A stretch of DNA of 64,000 nt from Lunularia cruciata (lineage: Eukaryota; Streptophyta; Marchantiopsida; Lunulariales; Lunulariaceae). Positions within the stretch are counted from its first letter, which is position 1. Each line of letters opens with the position of its first letter. Below, piece by piece: positions 11,060 to 23,860 of this stretch. Below the pieces are notes generated by a model. It made no database searches and was not told the DNA's origin. It saw only the letters and a program-made list of their open reading frames with translations. The stretch covers positions 19,470,501-19,534,500 of the forward strand of contig OX419761.1 in assembly GCA_948567375.1 (NCBI GenBank). The letters run 5' to 3'. Position numbers and translations under genes: made by a program.

Positions 11060-12297
11060 TTTCATATAATAGGTACATATTACACACTTTGGTGGACTTC
11101 CTATTCGGATGGTCTTTCAGCCAAAGTGCAAGCTAGTCCATTTGCTCCTCCTTGTAGATTTGCCTTTCTAACCTTTGAGATTACAACTTTCAGTTCATGG
11201 AGATTTGTCTTTAGTTCTTTTCCTTTGCATTCCTCCTTTAACATCCCATAAACTGGTCTTGCACTTCCTCCAATTGCTAAATAATCTCCAACTTTGATTC
11301 CTCCAAGTGTTGATTCCTTATCCTTAACTCCTCTTGCATTTGGCCACTCTTTGCTTCCTTCTCCATTTCCTTTTTCAATTCAGTCCCCTGATGTTCAAGC
11401 TGCATGGCAACCTCCTTACAATACTTGGCCATCTACAAGTCCAAGGTCAAGATCTTGACCTTGCATTCTCTAATTTGCTCCAAAGCTCACCACTTCTTTG
11501 TCTCATGCTCATAGTTGGTCTTCATACCCAAGTTGCATCTCCTTCTTCTCCATTCCTAACTCACCCAGGTCTCTTTTCATTTGCCCCAATTCCTTCTCCT
11601 CCTCCTTTTGACTCACAACAAAGGTGATATTTTGTTTTGTTACCTCAAGGATGTACTTTGTTAGCATGTTCACCTTCTTTGTCTCCTCCTTGTACAAGCT
11701 TTGTGCATTGACATAGTCCTCCTTTGTATTATCTTCTTTGGCTTTCTTGGTGTAGAGCTCTTTATGCATACCATACACTAGGTTTGTGTAGTCCACAATC
11801 ATGGCATTCTCTTCCTAGTAATTGTGGGAGAATAAGCTCCTTCAGCTATAGTACCATCCCCACCAAATAAATTACAAAATGACTTTCTCCTTTGTTTCCA
11901 ATGTAGTTCCTTGAGTTACCTTTCCCTCATCTTTGGCTGGTTCCTCTAGAGAAGACCTTCAACTTCTTCTTGTTAAGAACTTTGGCCTCAATGTTGACTG
12001 ATTCTTCCCTTTGTTCTTTGAGTAGAGGTTTTGGTTTTGGTTGTTTCTACTCCTCTACATACACTTCTCACTACACTCTAGGGTCTTGAGGACTAGGTGA
12101 TGCTCCAAGATGATGAGAGGTTTCTCTTTCATCTTTTGTTCAATTTGCCCACTTGGTTCTGGATTTGAGGCCAATTGTGCATCTTTGTATTGCTTGCCTT
12201 TACCCAAATCAACTACTAATCCTTGCAAAGTAAATGACCTTTCTTCCTCTTCCTTAAAGGTGGTCGTTGCTCTTGATGGTCTTTCATTGGGTCCCAA
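11060..12297 (-). pseudogene. decayed coiled-coil protein, repeat family X (copy 1)
   Basis: The minus strand carries long, charged, coiled-coil-like segments, for example VDYTNLVYGMHKELYTKK and KELGQMKRDLGEL (11509-11802), and upstream GRSFTLQGL-like sequence (12055-12297). The same segments in the same order occur on the plus strand at 45100-46560 and 49520-50030, so this is a dispersed family and not a single-copy gene. It is probably the Gag-like or accessory product of an unidentified retroelement, but no RT or integrase was seen next to it. Stops separate the pieces. Confidence 0.55.
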
Positions 12298-12333
12298 TAC
12301 ATTTCTTCAATTATCCTCACTCCAATTGAGTGA

Positions 12334-12541
<208 letters not shown>

Positions 12542-13414
12542 ATTTCAAAGTCATTTAACTCCTAGTCCTAGAGCAAGAAACCCAAGTGCCTGCTTTGGAT
12601 CTTCCTCATGGGTTTTTGCATGAATCTTATCTTGTCTCTCCAAGAAAGCTTTGGGAAAGGCAAATGCAGGTTGGCTTGAAAATATGAAAGATTTCAGAAA
12701 CTACAAAGACTTAGAGAATTCTAGCTATACTCAAGGCCAAAGATAAATCTGCTCTATGAAAAAAGAAATCGGCCAATATCCACTTTGTTTTATATGGAAA
12801 GTCTTTAGTCATTCTTTAGTCATTTGGTGGTTGGGCACTCCTTCTCTGCACATGTCATGCATTTTGTGCGAGGTACCCATCCACACATGTAAAATATTCT
12901 CCAAAAAATCTTTATCACACAATGATCTTTTTCATTTGAGGCCTTCACTATCTTCCTTGAATGCAAACCTTCATTCTTGAATGCAAAATGCTCTTTGGTG
13001 GAAGTTCTTTAGCTATGTGGTAGCATATCTGCATATGTGTATGGCCCTTGGGTGTGGCCATGTTTGGGCCAAGTTCTTCTTGTACGATCATCTCTAGGCC
13101 TAAGTTACTAGCCTCTGATTTTGCATTTTTCCTTCATAATGCCTTTGGCTTTAGGCCATTGCCACTATTAACTTTGCATTTATAGACACAACTCCAAAGG
13201 ACACTTCAACTAAGAGACTTTTCTTCCTAAAAATTAATTTATGTTGTTGTATCTTTATAAAAAAGAATGAAATTAATAAAAATAAAAATCTTGGTGGAAA
13301 TGTGTGCATCACATACACCATTCCTCAAATGTAAGCATCCTCGCAAACACAATGTCAACTCTCTCCCTCGGCTTGGGGTCAAGCATAATATTTCCTTCAT
13401 GCCAGCTATTCACC
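12542..13414. other. stretch without a recognisable gene
   Basis: AT-rich, with stops in all frames. No repeat family was assigned. Confidence 0.5.
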
Positions 13415-13672
13415 TTAGGGATGGACAATATCAACAAGTTGCAAAGACCTATTGCTATTAATTGTCTCTACCTTGTGTATTATCATCCAGGTGAGGTGCA
13501 ACTTCATGAGAAAGAACTTGCGTCGGCTATCATATAGTAGCACTAGCTCTCCTTTAGCTACTTGCGCTTGTTTGATCTTCTTGTTGTGATATTCCTCCCT
13601 TTGTAGTTGACTTGCCTTTGTGTATTTGTGGGAGTCATCCCTTTTAGTTTCCAAGAATATCAGTTGCTGCAT
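13415..13672 (-). pseudogene. Ty3 integrase C-terminal fragment
   Basis: The minus-strand frame of 85 codons reads as the typical end of a plant Ty3 integrase: a charged helix (REEYHNKKIKQ), then KGELVLLYDSR and LQLVDI. The motif G-D/E-L-V-L-L-Y is characteristic of non-chromodomain Ty3 elements. It stands alone, with no RT nearby, so it is a remnant. Confidence 0.65.
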
Positions 13673-14249
13673 CCAAATGGCCTGAATCTCTTCTTTCTAC
13701 GTTTGTTCCTTAGAGAGAATTTGATAGTATTGGCACTTCAAATTCCACAGGTTAGATTGCGTGTAATCCATACATACAACAAGAAGTATGTGTATGCTTA
13801 ATTGTGATTTCTTGGTGGTGTGGTAGGCACACAAGACTACCGAGCAGTTTAGTATCTCAATCATATGTGGAATTGAAGGTTACCTTATTTAGAATTTTAC
13901 ACAAAAGTACATTTGCTTTCTTCGTCATGCTATTTTTGGTTTGTAAGATGTGGTCATCCTATACTTGATCTGAAGATCAAATCAGATCAAATACTTGTGA
14001 GGGATTCCACCAAGTTAGGTAGGAAGTGCACTCTTGTAGATATTCAATCTTTCAATCTATCTATTAATATTAAGCAAATACTTATAACCAAAAATTTACA
14101 TGTAATTCACCAGTAGTGAGTGGAGTAAGTTCTGTTGGAATATATATTGAGACTTACTATTACCACCACACTTTTTGCTGTTTCCTCCACAACACCTGTA
14201 AACTAATCGACCTCAAACTAATCTTAAACTAATGCCACTGCCGGAGTAT
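13673..14249. other. stretch without a recognisable gene
   Basis: No coding, repeat or RNA feature could be supported. Confidence 0.5.
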
Positions 14250-14424
14250 GGGGTTAAATGTAGTGAAAATAGCAAAAAGTGTGGTGTAAATAGTATTTCT
14301 TAATTATTGGTGAATTTGTACTGAAGCTCCAAACCTGGGGTTAAATGTAGTGAAAATAGCAAAAAAGTGTGGTGTAAATAGCATTCTCTAATTATTGGTG
14401 AATTTGTACTGAAGCTCCAAACCT
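14250..14424. repeat. 87-bp tandem repeat, two units
   Basis: The units start at 14250 and 14337 (ggggttaaatgtagtg) and end with gaagctccaaacctgg. Similarity is very high. Confidence 0.95.
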
Positions 14425-14500
14425 GGTTCAGATAATAGAGTTTTTAAAATCTCTATAGACTGGTTTAGAGAATAGAGTTTTTTAAATCTCTATAGACGCC
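14425..14500. repeat. 37-bp tandem repeat, two units
   Basis: The units start at 14425 and 14462 (ggttcagataatagag / ggtttagagaatagag), directly after the 87-bp repeat. Confidence 0.9.
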
Positions 14501-14534
14501 AAGCCCATGATAACCATGGATATCTTGTTCTCCG

Positions 14535-14990
14535 TGCAAACCTGAATCACAATTAGATTCTATTTTCTAGAATTATACACTCACCTGTATCTCGTCCATC
14601 CACTCCGACTTGATAATTCCTAATTTGGACTGGGAAGAATTATCTTAGAGAACATGAGGTAGCAAGAGGGTATTAATATGAGAAAAATGAGGCAGCTCTT
14701 TCTTTGCAAAACTGAGCACAATAAGATTCGATTTTTTAGAAGACACACATAGGACACATGAAGAATGGGAAGACCCCATCAAGCCAAGGGAGAGACAAAT
14801 TCTAGAAATTCTAGAATGGGGCTAGGCCCCATTCTAGATTTCCATTTCATTTTTTAGAATTACATATTAACCTGTATCTCGCGCAATCCGATTTGGAAAT
14901 TTCTAATTGCTTTGGCAATAATAATCTTAGAGAACATGATGTAGCGAGATGGTCTTAATATGAGAAAAATGAGGCAGCTCTTTCTAATCG
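14535..14990. repeat. direct duplication of about 165 bp, second unit interrupted
   Basis: The first unit is about 14535-14700. The second unit starts at about 14706 and, after a 107-bp insertion, resumes at 14849 and runs to about 14987. Both contain acctgtatctcg and end with gaggcagctctttct. Confidence 0.8.
14742..14848 (-). mobile_element. short retro-insertion: 3' tail of the element at 32440-34850
   Basis: Read on the minus strand, 107 bp contain the palindrome ggggcctagcccc followed by ttgatggggtcttcccat, matching 34760-34840 (ggggcttagcccc, then gatggggtcttctcat). The insertion is flanked by an 11-bp direct repeat, attttttagaa (14731-14741 and 14849-14859), as expected for target-primed reverse transcription of a 5'-truncated copy. 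Confidence 0.8.
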
Positions 14991-16341
14991 TAAATGGAGA
15001 GGAAGATGTGCAAGTCGTCCTGGTTGGATTGATACTGCGGTAGTGTGGTATATGGCGGATGGCTTGAACCGCCTTAGAACAAAAGGGGGTGTCCGCAAAA
15101 ATTTTACCGCTTCAAAACATCCTTTCAGTTGAGGTCTATTGAAGGTTTATGTGGCAATAGGTGCTGGTCTTTTTGGCAGTAAAAGTGCCATCCACTACTC
15201 CACTTAGCTTTCACACATCCCATTCTAGACAATGGTGGGTAAACAAGTCGACAAAACACCTTCAATCACTCCATACTTAAATGGTTTTTGGAGCAAGAGC
15301 ACCTCTAGTAACAGTTCCACGGGGTTTTGGCGACATCAAACATCACATTCAATATGCAACCATGCGACAACTCTTGAAATAGCTCCATTGCAGCAAAATT
15401 GAGAACTAGCATTAATATTGTATACAAGATCATATTGGTGTCGAATGCTCCAATGCTATATTAAGGATGAAAAGTAGAAACAGCGTTTCACATCATTATA
15501 ATGTTAAGAGTATTGGACATAAACACCATGACGCTGAAAATAGGGAATCACTAGACGCCCCAGGAGCGAGTGTTGAAGACTGGGATTAACCACCGCATGC
15601 TCTATGTCAGCATGAGCCCCCCGACACTACAACACACAAGAACATGGTTGAAGGAAGATTTGTACTATCTGGGTATTTTGGGTGCAGGGAAGTATGTAGA
15701 AAAGAATATACAGAGGAAGGCTGCAAAAAAATTGAGCATGCGCGAATGAGCGAATGAGCGAACGTAAGATAGACTCCTGGTAACACCAGTCTTCTCCAAC
15801 AACAATTACATCTATGAAATGTTTCAACAAGCAGAACACATGATATACTAGCCTCTGTATCATCATCATCGCAATGAAGAGTTGATTCAAGTACTACGTG
15901 GATCTATCTGTCGATTGTACTGCCATAGTCTCCAGAAATAGGGACGATAACGTCTTCAAAAGGTTGCGTATTGGTGCAACGAGGAATTGTGCAATCCCTG
16001 ACTTCCAAACTATATCTAAACTTCAGGATGTCACTTATGACTTTCAAAGGAAGTCCACTCCTGACTATTTGACACTTTCAGGAGAGTGATCAGAACTGGG
16101 AGGCAGATTCAGGCCGAGAAGTTTTCACTCACATCACGAGATCGAAGATCAACTCCTGGAAAGTACAGTGACTCAAACACCGTCCTTAATTTTGCAAACC
16201 TCGGAGAATATGCAAGTTCGCATCATTTGATGAAAACCTGCAGAGGAACAGCCGGTATCCGGTATCCAGTACTTCGCGAATTAGCTGCCTTCGCACCTCC
16301 TAAGTTTGTCCAAGATAAAAGCCATGTCATTTTGATGATGA
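14990..16341. other. 3' flank of mL43, no further gene recognised
   Basis: The composition is more balanced than in the transposon DNA and it looks low-copy. It must contain the mL43 3' UTR next to 16341. Short open frames on both strands (such as 16086-16352 plus and 15627-15890 minus) show no family features. Confidence 0.45.
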
Positions 16342-17150
16342 TCAAAACTTGATATCTGGTGTCCATGTTCCTTGCACACTAGGGCAGAATGTGACATGTC
16401 TCGTTTTCAATTTCACAACCTTCCGCCCCGTCGAATTCCGTAAACGCATTGCTTGCAAGGCAACTTCTTGACTGTCAAAATTCTTCACGTCCACTACTCT
16501 CTCATTCTTATTCGCTGCAAGCAGAATGCCACTCGCCGGAAATCAAATACTTCAGCCACATAACAATCATATATCTTCAAAAACGCAAGAATACACAGCT
16601 CCACAAATGCTGCATAGAAATTGTTTCAGCAATTTTCGAGCATACAATTCTATAAATTCTGAGTACGTAAGCTAAGGTGACCATCCAAGCTTAAGAAGAG
16701 TGAATGTTAAAGAAAGACCCTCCTGGTTGAGTGCTGTCAACGTACCGAAAAATCCTTTAAGATGAGGATGCCTCCCACGGTTTAGCTCAGTTATGACTTC
16801 CAGCTGCGGATTATCGGCCTTGAACTTCGGCAGAACAGATTCTACAAATTCTCTGTACAAAGTGCAGGTGACTAATTATTACAAAGAGCAGAAGCAGGCG
16901 CGTAAAGATCCAGTCCCTTGACAGAAATTGCTGCACCAACCTAATTACGAGGATCAATCCGGCCTAGAAAGCAGAGGTACGCCAAAAGCAGGTCTGAAAG
17001 AGCATAATTCAGAATCCTTTACAGCTGAGTTCCAACAAATCGACAGAAGCAGCGGGATCGATCATCCTACCTCGCTCCTCGACTGCTACCAGAATGATCG
17101 CACAGATACAGCACCAGTTTTTTGAGCTGCCACACTCCTCTGACCGCCAT
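16342..17150 (-). CDS. mL43: mitochondrial large-subunit ribosomal protein mL43, three exons
   Basis: The coding sequence is complement(join(16342..16514, 16746..16852, 17071..17150)), 119 codons plus TGA, the length usual for plant mL43. Exon 1 starts MAVRGVWQLKKLVLYLC and ends in SSRGA plus two bases of the next Arg codon, with donor GTAGGA. Exon 2 follows acceptor TACAG and covers EFVESVLPKFKADNPQLEV to PHLKGFF, with donor GTACGT. Exon 3 follows acceptor TTGCAG and covers NKNERVVDVKN to VQGTWTPDIKF. The frame is kept across both introns (220 and 231 bp). The protein has the thioredoxin-like L51/S25/CI-B8 fold of mL43 and acts in the mitochondrial ribosome. All splice sites are canonical and no stop or frameshift is seen, so the gene looks functional. 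Decayed copies of exon 1 lie at 29882-29961 and 30754-30833. Confidence 0.95.
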
Positions 17151-17640
17151 CTCCTGATACTCTATTTATCAATGTAATTGACTGCTGGTCACGTTTGAAT
17201 CTTCAACTCAGATGTAGTGAATTCTGACATAAGTTAGCGAATACTAAAATCTTGAATTCCCGACTCGAAAAATGATCCAGATTATCCTATCTTACATGCT
17301 GACCTCTGTGCATAAATTGGACAAGACCTCTCCTTCATTCCCAAACGCAAACCTCTTGTCTAATCTCCAAATCCACGAGTGTAGGTCACTGTCTAGCAGA
17401 GTAAAGCCACGATTCCCCTAGACAATCTTGATCGAATCCAACACACAAACCCTAGCACCGGAAACGTTTGCCGGTGCTACGAATGAGGTTTTACGAATCC
17501 AGGTAAGGATTTCAACAGGTGGCAGTTTACCGGTCCAATAGCGTTGCTCGTCAGGTTGTCCTGTACAAGGTTATAGAGAGAATAGTGAGAGGTTCTAAGA
17601 GAGAATAGTGAATTTTAAATAGACGTTAGGGGTACCATTC
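17151..17640 (-). promoter_or_regulatory. 5' flank of mL43 (presumed promoter and 5' UTR)
   Basis: Upstream of the mL43 ATG on the minus strand, rich in CpG relative to its surroundings, with no other gene. It contains the pentamer family AAACCCTAGC (17449-17458 on the plus strand), common near plant ribosomal-protein and translation gene starts. No TATA box or start site is assigned. Confidence 0.45.
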
Positions 17641-19175
17641 TCACACTTTGGTATCTACAGAGAGCATTGGCGGGTACAATCCCATTAGGCGATACTAAAT
17701 AATAAAACTAACCAAAGTTCTATAAAACTAAAATATAAAATCAAAAGTACAATTCAGATATTTATTATATCAATATCTGATCTCAATAAAATCTTTGCTA
17801 AAATCAATGTTCTTATTAATGGTTGCTGATATAAGTTATCTATATAGGTGTTGATTGTTATAATGTAGTTCTAAATATAAAAGTTATTTTTCCTTGTTCA
17901 TCTAAAGGTTTGCTTTCACCGTGCAAGAATGGCTATATTTTAGAAACTACAACTTTAAACCAAATATTTAGCTAGTAGATTGCTCTAAAACTGAATTACA
18001 ATAGAGCTCAAAATTTTAGATATATCTACAGCACAAAATATTTATTGTTATATCTCAATGAAAATTCTTACTTTAAACTTAAAAAGTGAAATCAAGTCAT
18101 AACTTTTGAGAATCATATATGCAATTGTAACTCAAGTCTTTATCTCAAATCTCATCTTGCCTATCTAATCATTTTCATGGATGTAAATTAATAAAAACAA
18201 AAATACTATATTAATAGGTTCAACCATTCACTTATTAGAATTTACTCCATATATTCTAAATGATTCAAAATATTATAATCATCACATTAAATTAGCAATC
18301 TATACCAAGATCTCCCTTCATTTGACCAACTTGGAAAAAGATAAAAGATCCAACCTCATCTCATAACATAGTATGGAACTTGAATTAATATTATAGCTTT
18401 TCTCCAATATTTAATCCTTTAACACATTTTTTAAGTCTTCCCACTTTTTAAAATAATATAATTATCTTATGAAGCAAAAGGTTCTTATACAATCTATATA
18501 ATCTAGAGCTAAATCACTTTTAGATCTTTCTTCTTAAATTAAAAAATATTTTGATATTAAAATATTTACCAAACTATTTAAAAATTATTTACAAGATTGA
18601 GGTTAAAGGTTAATCTTGATACATTCTTGTATTAACTTAGTCCTTTACTAAATAATGTGCTAATCTAAATGATGTGTTAAAGTGACTTCTTGTAAGAAGT
18701 TAAAAATAATAACTCTATAACCAATCAATGTTACAAGGCATATAAGATTATAAAATATAATTTTCTAATGTTACATGAGACTGAGACGAGATGTGAATAT
18801 ACCAAGCATATATGATTTATCTCTTTGGAACTGAGAATTATAATCAACAAAAATAAAGATGAATCTTCTTGACAATCTTATCCATCTTTCATGCCTTTTA
18901 ATTTTAACATCCTTAACTAGATTATATATTCTAATATCTACTAAATTGAATGTAACACATTAGACTAGATTAATCTCCAAATATATACCTTTGATAAGAA
19001 TACAAATCTAAATAATATTATTTCTATAAGATTTCCATGATTCATAAGACACGCTAACCTATGCCTTAGTAATAACAACGGTTAGTAAATTACAACATCC
19101 ATTATTAGGTTCATAAAATTCAATGTTTGTGAAATTAAATTTAATTCTACAGCCTAAGTAGGACACAAAATTTGA
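17641..19175. other. AT-rich stretch without a recognisable gene
   Basis: Very AT-rich, with stops in all frames. The end at about 19120-19175 (a motif around gcctaagtaggacac) recurs reversed at 30680-30715, so at least the edge is repetitive. Confidence 0.5.
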
Positions 19176-19179
19176 AAAT

Positions 19180-19500
19180 GGACACAAGCTGCCTAAAATA
19201 TGCTACAAAGTATGAGAGTGAGAGTGGTACCCAATGGCACCTAACATGATAAGCTCTCGCTCACTCCTTGACAAAAGTGTTGACTACCGTGTCCATCGCT
19301 CCATATAACTCCAAGGCTAGAGGGACAAAGAGGTGACCTTGCTGCATGCTCCTATACTTGGAGACCTAGCGGCCTGCTGCTGCACTCGCCGCCCATCTAT
19401 GGGGATGGGCAATCACTCCCTCCAAAACTATATCCCGCATAGGGTCCATAACCACAACATCCGCTACTGTCACTTGATCATCTCAAACCAAGTATAAATT
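19180..19500 (-). mobile_element. 5'-truncated copy of the element at 32440-34850
   Basis: On the minus strand the C-terminal part of the zinc-finger/endonuclease protein is readable (VADVVVMDPM, then FVPLALELYGAMDT and RAYHVR), matching 34330-34606. It has stops and a broken frame. Nothing of the reverse transcriptase is present. Confidence 0.85.
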
Positions 19501-20759
19501 TTCCTTGACACGTGTTGTTTGCAAAGGGCCTTATTTAAATAGGCAGAAGGAACATGTAAAGGGTTTTCTCCGGCCCTTAAACTCAAGTAGCGGGCCGGGC
19601 TGAATGTCCAACTCACTCGGCCAGGGAATAGGGTGAAATGCACCAATTAGAGCAAGCCCTCTTCCAACTCACCTTGTGCACTTCCCGCAGTGACAATCCT
19701 CCTTCTCTTTCAGTTGAAGGTAGGTGGATGTGGTTTCTATAAGTGAGCCAAGATGTCAAAGAGAGGTAAGTGGAAACTCTTGAAATTTTGACACGCCATG
19801 AATTCATGAATGGAAATGGTACATAACTTTGATATCTGAGGTGATAGTGTCAATTTTTAGTGCTTTACATAATAGGGGGTTTCAGAAATAGTTTTACAAA
19901 GATATGTATATTTTCATATATATTATTACAAAGCATTGACTAAATCATTATGGGGTGCGGGCAGGAGGAAAAAAGGAGATACTATGGGAGTTCTGTCCAA
20001 GTTTCTTATTATTGGCATACTCCATATGAGGTGGTTCATAAAAAATAAGGGATAAACAAAACTATGTTATCACATCATAACACATTAATTACATATTAGG
20101 GTTCATAAAGTGTCTCATTTACGTTAAGGTGATGGTGGTAGCCCCAAAGGGAACAACGGGGCTGATGTCCAAAAATACAAAACACAAATGACCAAGAAGG
20201 TTGATCATGAACTTGGGAGATTTGTGCACGAGTTTGTAAAATGAAAGAGGAGGACAAGAATGAGAAAACTCACTACAGTAAGAGAATGCGGGTTGTGTGA
20301 AGGTTGGAAGGAAGTAGTGAATTTGATCTAATTTCATTCATAAAAAATCCTTGTTCTAGTATTAGTTCCAAAATGAATTCTTATCTTGTTATCTTGTGTA
20401 ATGTGCAGAGAATAGAGATTTAAGTGAGAAGCGTATAGCATGCCAAGAAGGTTTTATCTTTGGTGATTGAACAATCAGTTGAGGAGTAGAACATGCGAAG
20501 AGGGAGCATGCAACTAGAACTAACTAGAAATATTAGAAATATATATATAATAGATTATTCAATTAGATTTGGAGTTCTTGTAGCAAATATTAGAAGAAGA
20601 TGATGAAGAAGAATGAGGTTTAGATATGGTAGACTTATTGATTGGTGGGTGGGAGAATGCACATACACATTGATACCTGGAACCCCGAGTTACTTATCCT
20701 CATAGTCAAGAATTTGAGATAAATTATTTTAGAAATCTTAATGTTAAGTCCTTTTGCTA

Positions 20760-21839
20760 GCTTACTAGAATGGATGTTGATTCTTTTTCAATATTAGTAG
20801 ATTTGATCAAGATGCCACTATTTTTGAGAAAAACTACAAAAGGGAGCAAACACTTGTGTGGATCCAAGTAGCGCTAGCTCTGGATAGATTTGGGCATCAT
20901 GGTAATGGAGCTTGTGTTGCACAAGGGTTAAATATTTGGGGCATTAGTGTAGGTTCAACAATTGCCTTTTCCGATATAGGTATGGTGGCCATATTAGAAT
21001 TGATGAGGAGTGAAGTTGCATGGCCTCAGCATGAGCAAAGGAGGAGGATATCTGTAGTATTTGCACAAAAAAATTTCCTTGGTTGTGTTGGTTTGGTAGA
21101 TGGAACATTGTTTCCTCTTGTCGCGTGACCCACCATGGATAGAGAAATATATTTCCTTTCCATAAACGGCCAAGTGATTTGTGATGATAAAAGGAGAATT
21201 ATACATTTTATTGGAGGTAAGTGTTATATCTTTTTTGGTTCTTTTGTTCAATGTATTGGCACGCCTCTTTGTACATTTGCAATATTTTATTAAAGGTATG
21301 ATTTGATTTGTTTATTTGTATGAATGCCAAGGTCATGTCACAACATGACTTGTTTGAAAAAATCATCACTGTAGAATGATTTGAACCAAAGGCAAGGATG
21401 TTGCAATTTTGAGGCAAAAGAGTACCTTTTAGGTGATTTTTGTTATGTACCCATGCATCACCTAGTCCCAACTTTCAAGCAGGCCTGATCAAAGGACAAG
21501 CAAGAGCTCAACAAATATTTGGCAAAAGCAAGGGTGATAAATGAGCATTGTATATGAGTATTGAAAGCTAGATGGCATTTTCTCGGTGAGCTAAGAGTGC
21601 AACTTAAAGACAATAGTAAAAATGCATATTTGTTAAAGTTTCTTTATGTGTGTATTATTTTACATAAAGTTTTAATCAATAGGTTAGACGTTTGGTCAAA
21701 AGACAATGGCAGATTTTTTGAGGAGACTCAAATAGATTCACAAATGTCTTTGAATGGAATACAACTTGGTAGAGAAGAAAGTAGGTCAAGGGTGATGCAA
21801 CAATGCCTTGATCATCACCTTGATAATATACCCAAATGA
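20760..21839 (+). pseudogene. Harbinger transposase (broken)
   Basis: Typical segments appear in order: MDVDSFSILVDLI, then after a frame change FEKNYKREQTLVWIQVALAL, RFGHHGNGACVAQG and GCVGLVDGTLFPL with the DGT catalytic motif (20856-21128). These are followed by a second broken part containing QVICDDKRRI and by the C-terminal piece LRVQLKDNSKNAYLLKFLYV with CIILHKVLINRL (21561-21839). The DD(E)-transposase frame is split by at least two frame changes and stops. Family members are about 400 residues, so most of the length is here but not translatable. Confidence 0.85.
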
Positions 21840-21984
21840 TTTTCTCTATAATAAAGTATTCATGCTTCAATTCTTCATATCTTGTAATGTTATGGTATTT
21901 TATCCATTATCACATCTATATCATTCCACAAACACCAAGTTTACAAAAATGTATATTCCTTCCTTGACCAGGATAGAATATTAT

Positions 21985-22680
21985 GTAATATTGCAAGAAG
22001 GTGCTTGGGAACGCACCGAGTGTCACCAACTCAAGCTCAAAGTTGTTAGATGTCACACAATTTACACTCAGAGTCACTAGATAGCACAAGGTGTCACTCT
22101 ATTTACACTAAAAGGTGTTAGATTGCTTAGGGTGTCATCCCATTTACGCTAGAAGGTGCTAAGTGGCATTGAAAGTCATGCCATTTAGATTCAAAGTCAT
22201 TGGATGGCGCTCACTATGAAGAAGAAGTCATTGGATGGCACTGGGTGACCCCAATGTTTATAAGAATTTGCAAATATTAATATAGGTTTTTTGGGTGACA
22301 TTGCCAACGCATAAGAGTAGACGTTGGTGGGCGTTGGGAGCTACTGCTAGTGCATTTAAATTTAGGTGGAGCTCAATGGTGCCGTGTGTTGTTGCATGGA
22401 GGCACTTGGGGCCGCTCCTTCTCTAAAGTAATGATTGAGTGTGCCCGTTGGCGATGTGGCATGCCGCATGTTGCCATTGATGATTCTAATTTTTCTTTCA
22501 CAAATTTGGGTTATTTCCACTCAAATAAAAATTAAGTTTAGTGTGGATATACATATAATTTTGTCATGTAGGTGCTATATAAACCCTCCTCTTACACATA
22601 AGTTTCATATTTTTGGAATTGAGCTATTTTTGGGAGTCATTGGGGCTAGAATCATTCGCACTTGAGCTTTAGCTTTGTGG
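21985..22680. repeat. degenerate short-period repeats
   Basis: Loose repeats of about 35-45 bp built around gtgttagatgtcac and tcattggatggc occur at 22010-22250. The material may be the edge of the unidentified insertion that splits the Harbinger element. Confidence 0.4.
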
Positions 22681-23029
22681 GTGTTCACAAGAGGAGGGCT
22701 GCAATTCACAGTTTATTTAATTTTCAAGTGCCAAAGGGTGTACTTGTTTGATTTGAGTGTTGTTTGGGCAGAACAAGGAGTTTGAGTGGGGGTTCAAGAG
22801 AGTATTATATTTGCAGACCATAATTCAAATTTCATAGGAGAGGAGAGTAGGTATTGAAATTGGGAAGGAGAGGAGGATTCAAAACTGGGAAGGAGAGGAG
22901 AGGATTTGGGAGTTTAGTCGAGACACAAGTGAAATTTGAATTTCACAAGAGAGGAGAGGAGGTACCAAAATTGGGAAGGAGAGAAAAGGACTTAGGGGTT
23001 TAGTTTGGACACAAGTGAGAAGATAGAGG

Positions 23030-23860
23030 AGATCCATGGCAAAAGTATGGAGTTATGAGAAGATTGTTGATGGTCTAGACATGAGAGATACTCAAGAAGG
23101 GGATTGGCTCATTGGATTTCATACCATCCAACACCCAGTGAACTTCATCAAATGGTGTTGGCTTGATAAACACCAAATTTGAACATCTATAGCTGGAACC
23201 AGGGAGGTCGATCTAGATGTAATTGGTCTCAAAATTACACTTGGACTTCATTACCATGTCTAAGGGTATTATTCTTGTCTTCTTAACTCTTTTTTCTCCA
23301 TTTCCATTCTAAGGAGAGGAAACCAAGACGGAGGATTGTTCCTTACACTATTGTTTCAAATTGGTTTCCACAAAGAGACAAGGTTGCAAAAAGGTATCTT
23401 GCCAAGCAATGTGTGTATCTTGCTTTTAGAGCATTCTTCCAATTGATGGGTGCACTTGTGGCACCAACTATTAGGCCCAAGATTGTACATGGGCATTTGG
23501 TTCTCAACACCAAAATGAAGTTGAGGAGAATCAGTGTGGAGGATTATGATTAGGGAGAGTCAACATTTAGACCTTTCATTGCTGAGGTGGGAAGTTGGCA
23601 AAGCCAATTGAGTGTACTTAAGGGGTGTAGGTTCAGAGTCACCTTCCTTGGGCAGATACTCACTCATCTCTTTGTGGAGAGAGGTTTCATTCCTAAGGAG
23701 GAAGTGATGTACTTGAGTGATGGAGAGGAGGAGATTATATGAGAGGAAGAGGATGATCATGATCATGAGGATACAAATAGTTCAAACAAGGACAAGAGTG
23801 ATGATGAGGGAGAGGATGAGGATGGTGAGTGGTTGATTAGATGTGAGTTTTGGTATATAT
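23030..23860 (+). pseudogene. unrecognised protein with acidic tail (broken)
   Basis: The plus strand is readable with few stops: TQEGDWLIGFHTIQHPVNF, then RRRIVPYTIVSNWFPQRDK and VYLAFRAFFQLMGALVAP (about 23310-23470), and finally an Asp/Glu-rich tail around 23740-23830. I do not recognise the family. It may be the front part of the coiled-coil product that follows, in an unidentified mobile element. Confidence 0.4.

Noticed and set aside
16898-17125. Plus-strand frame across mL43 exon 1, repeated at 29598-29846
   Set aside because: The sequence is explained by the minus-strand exon and intron; its recurrence reflects the captured exon copies.
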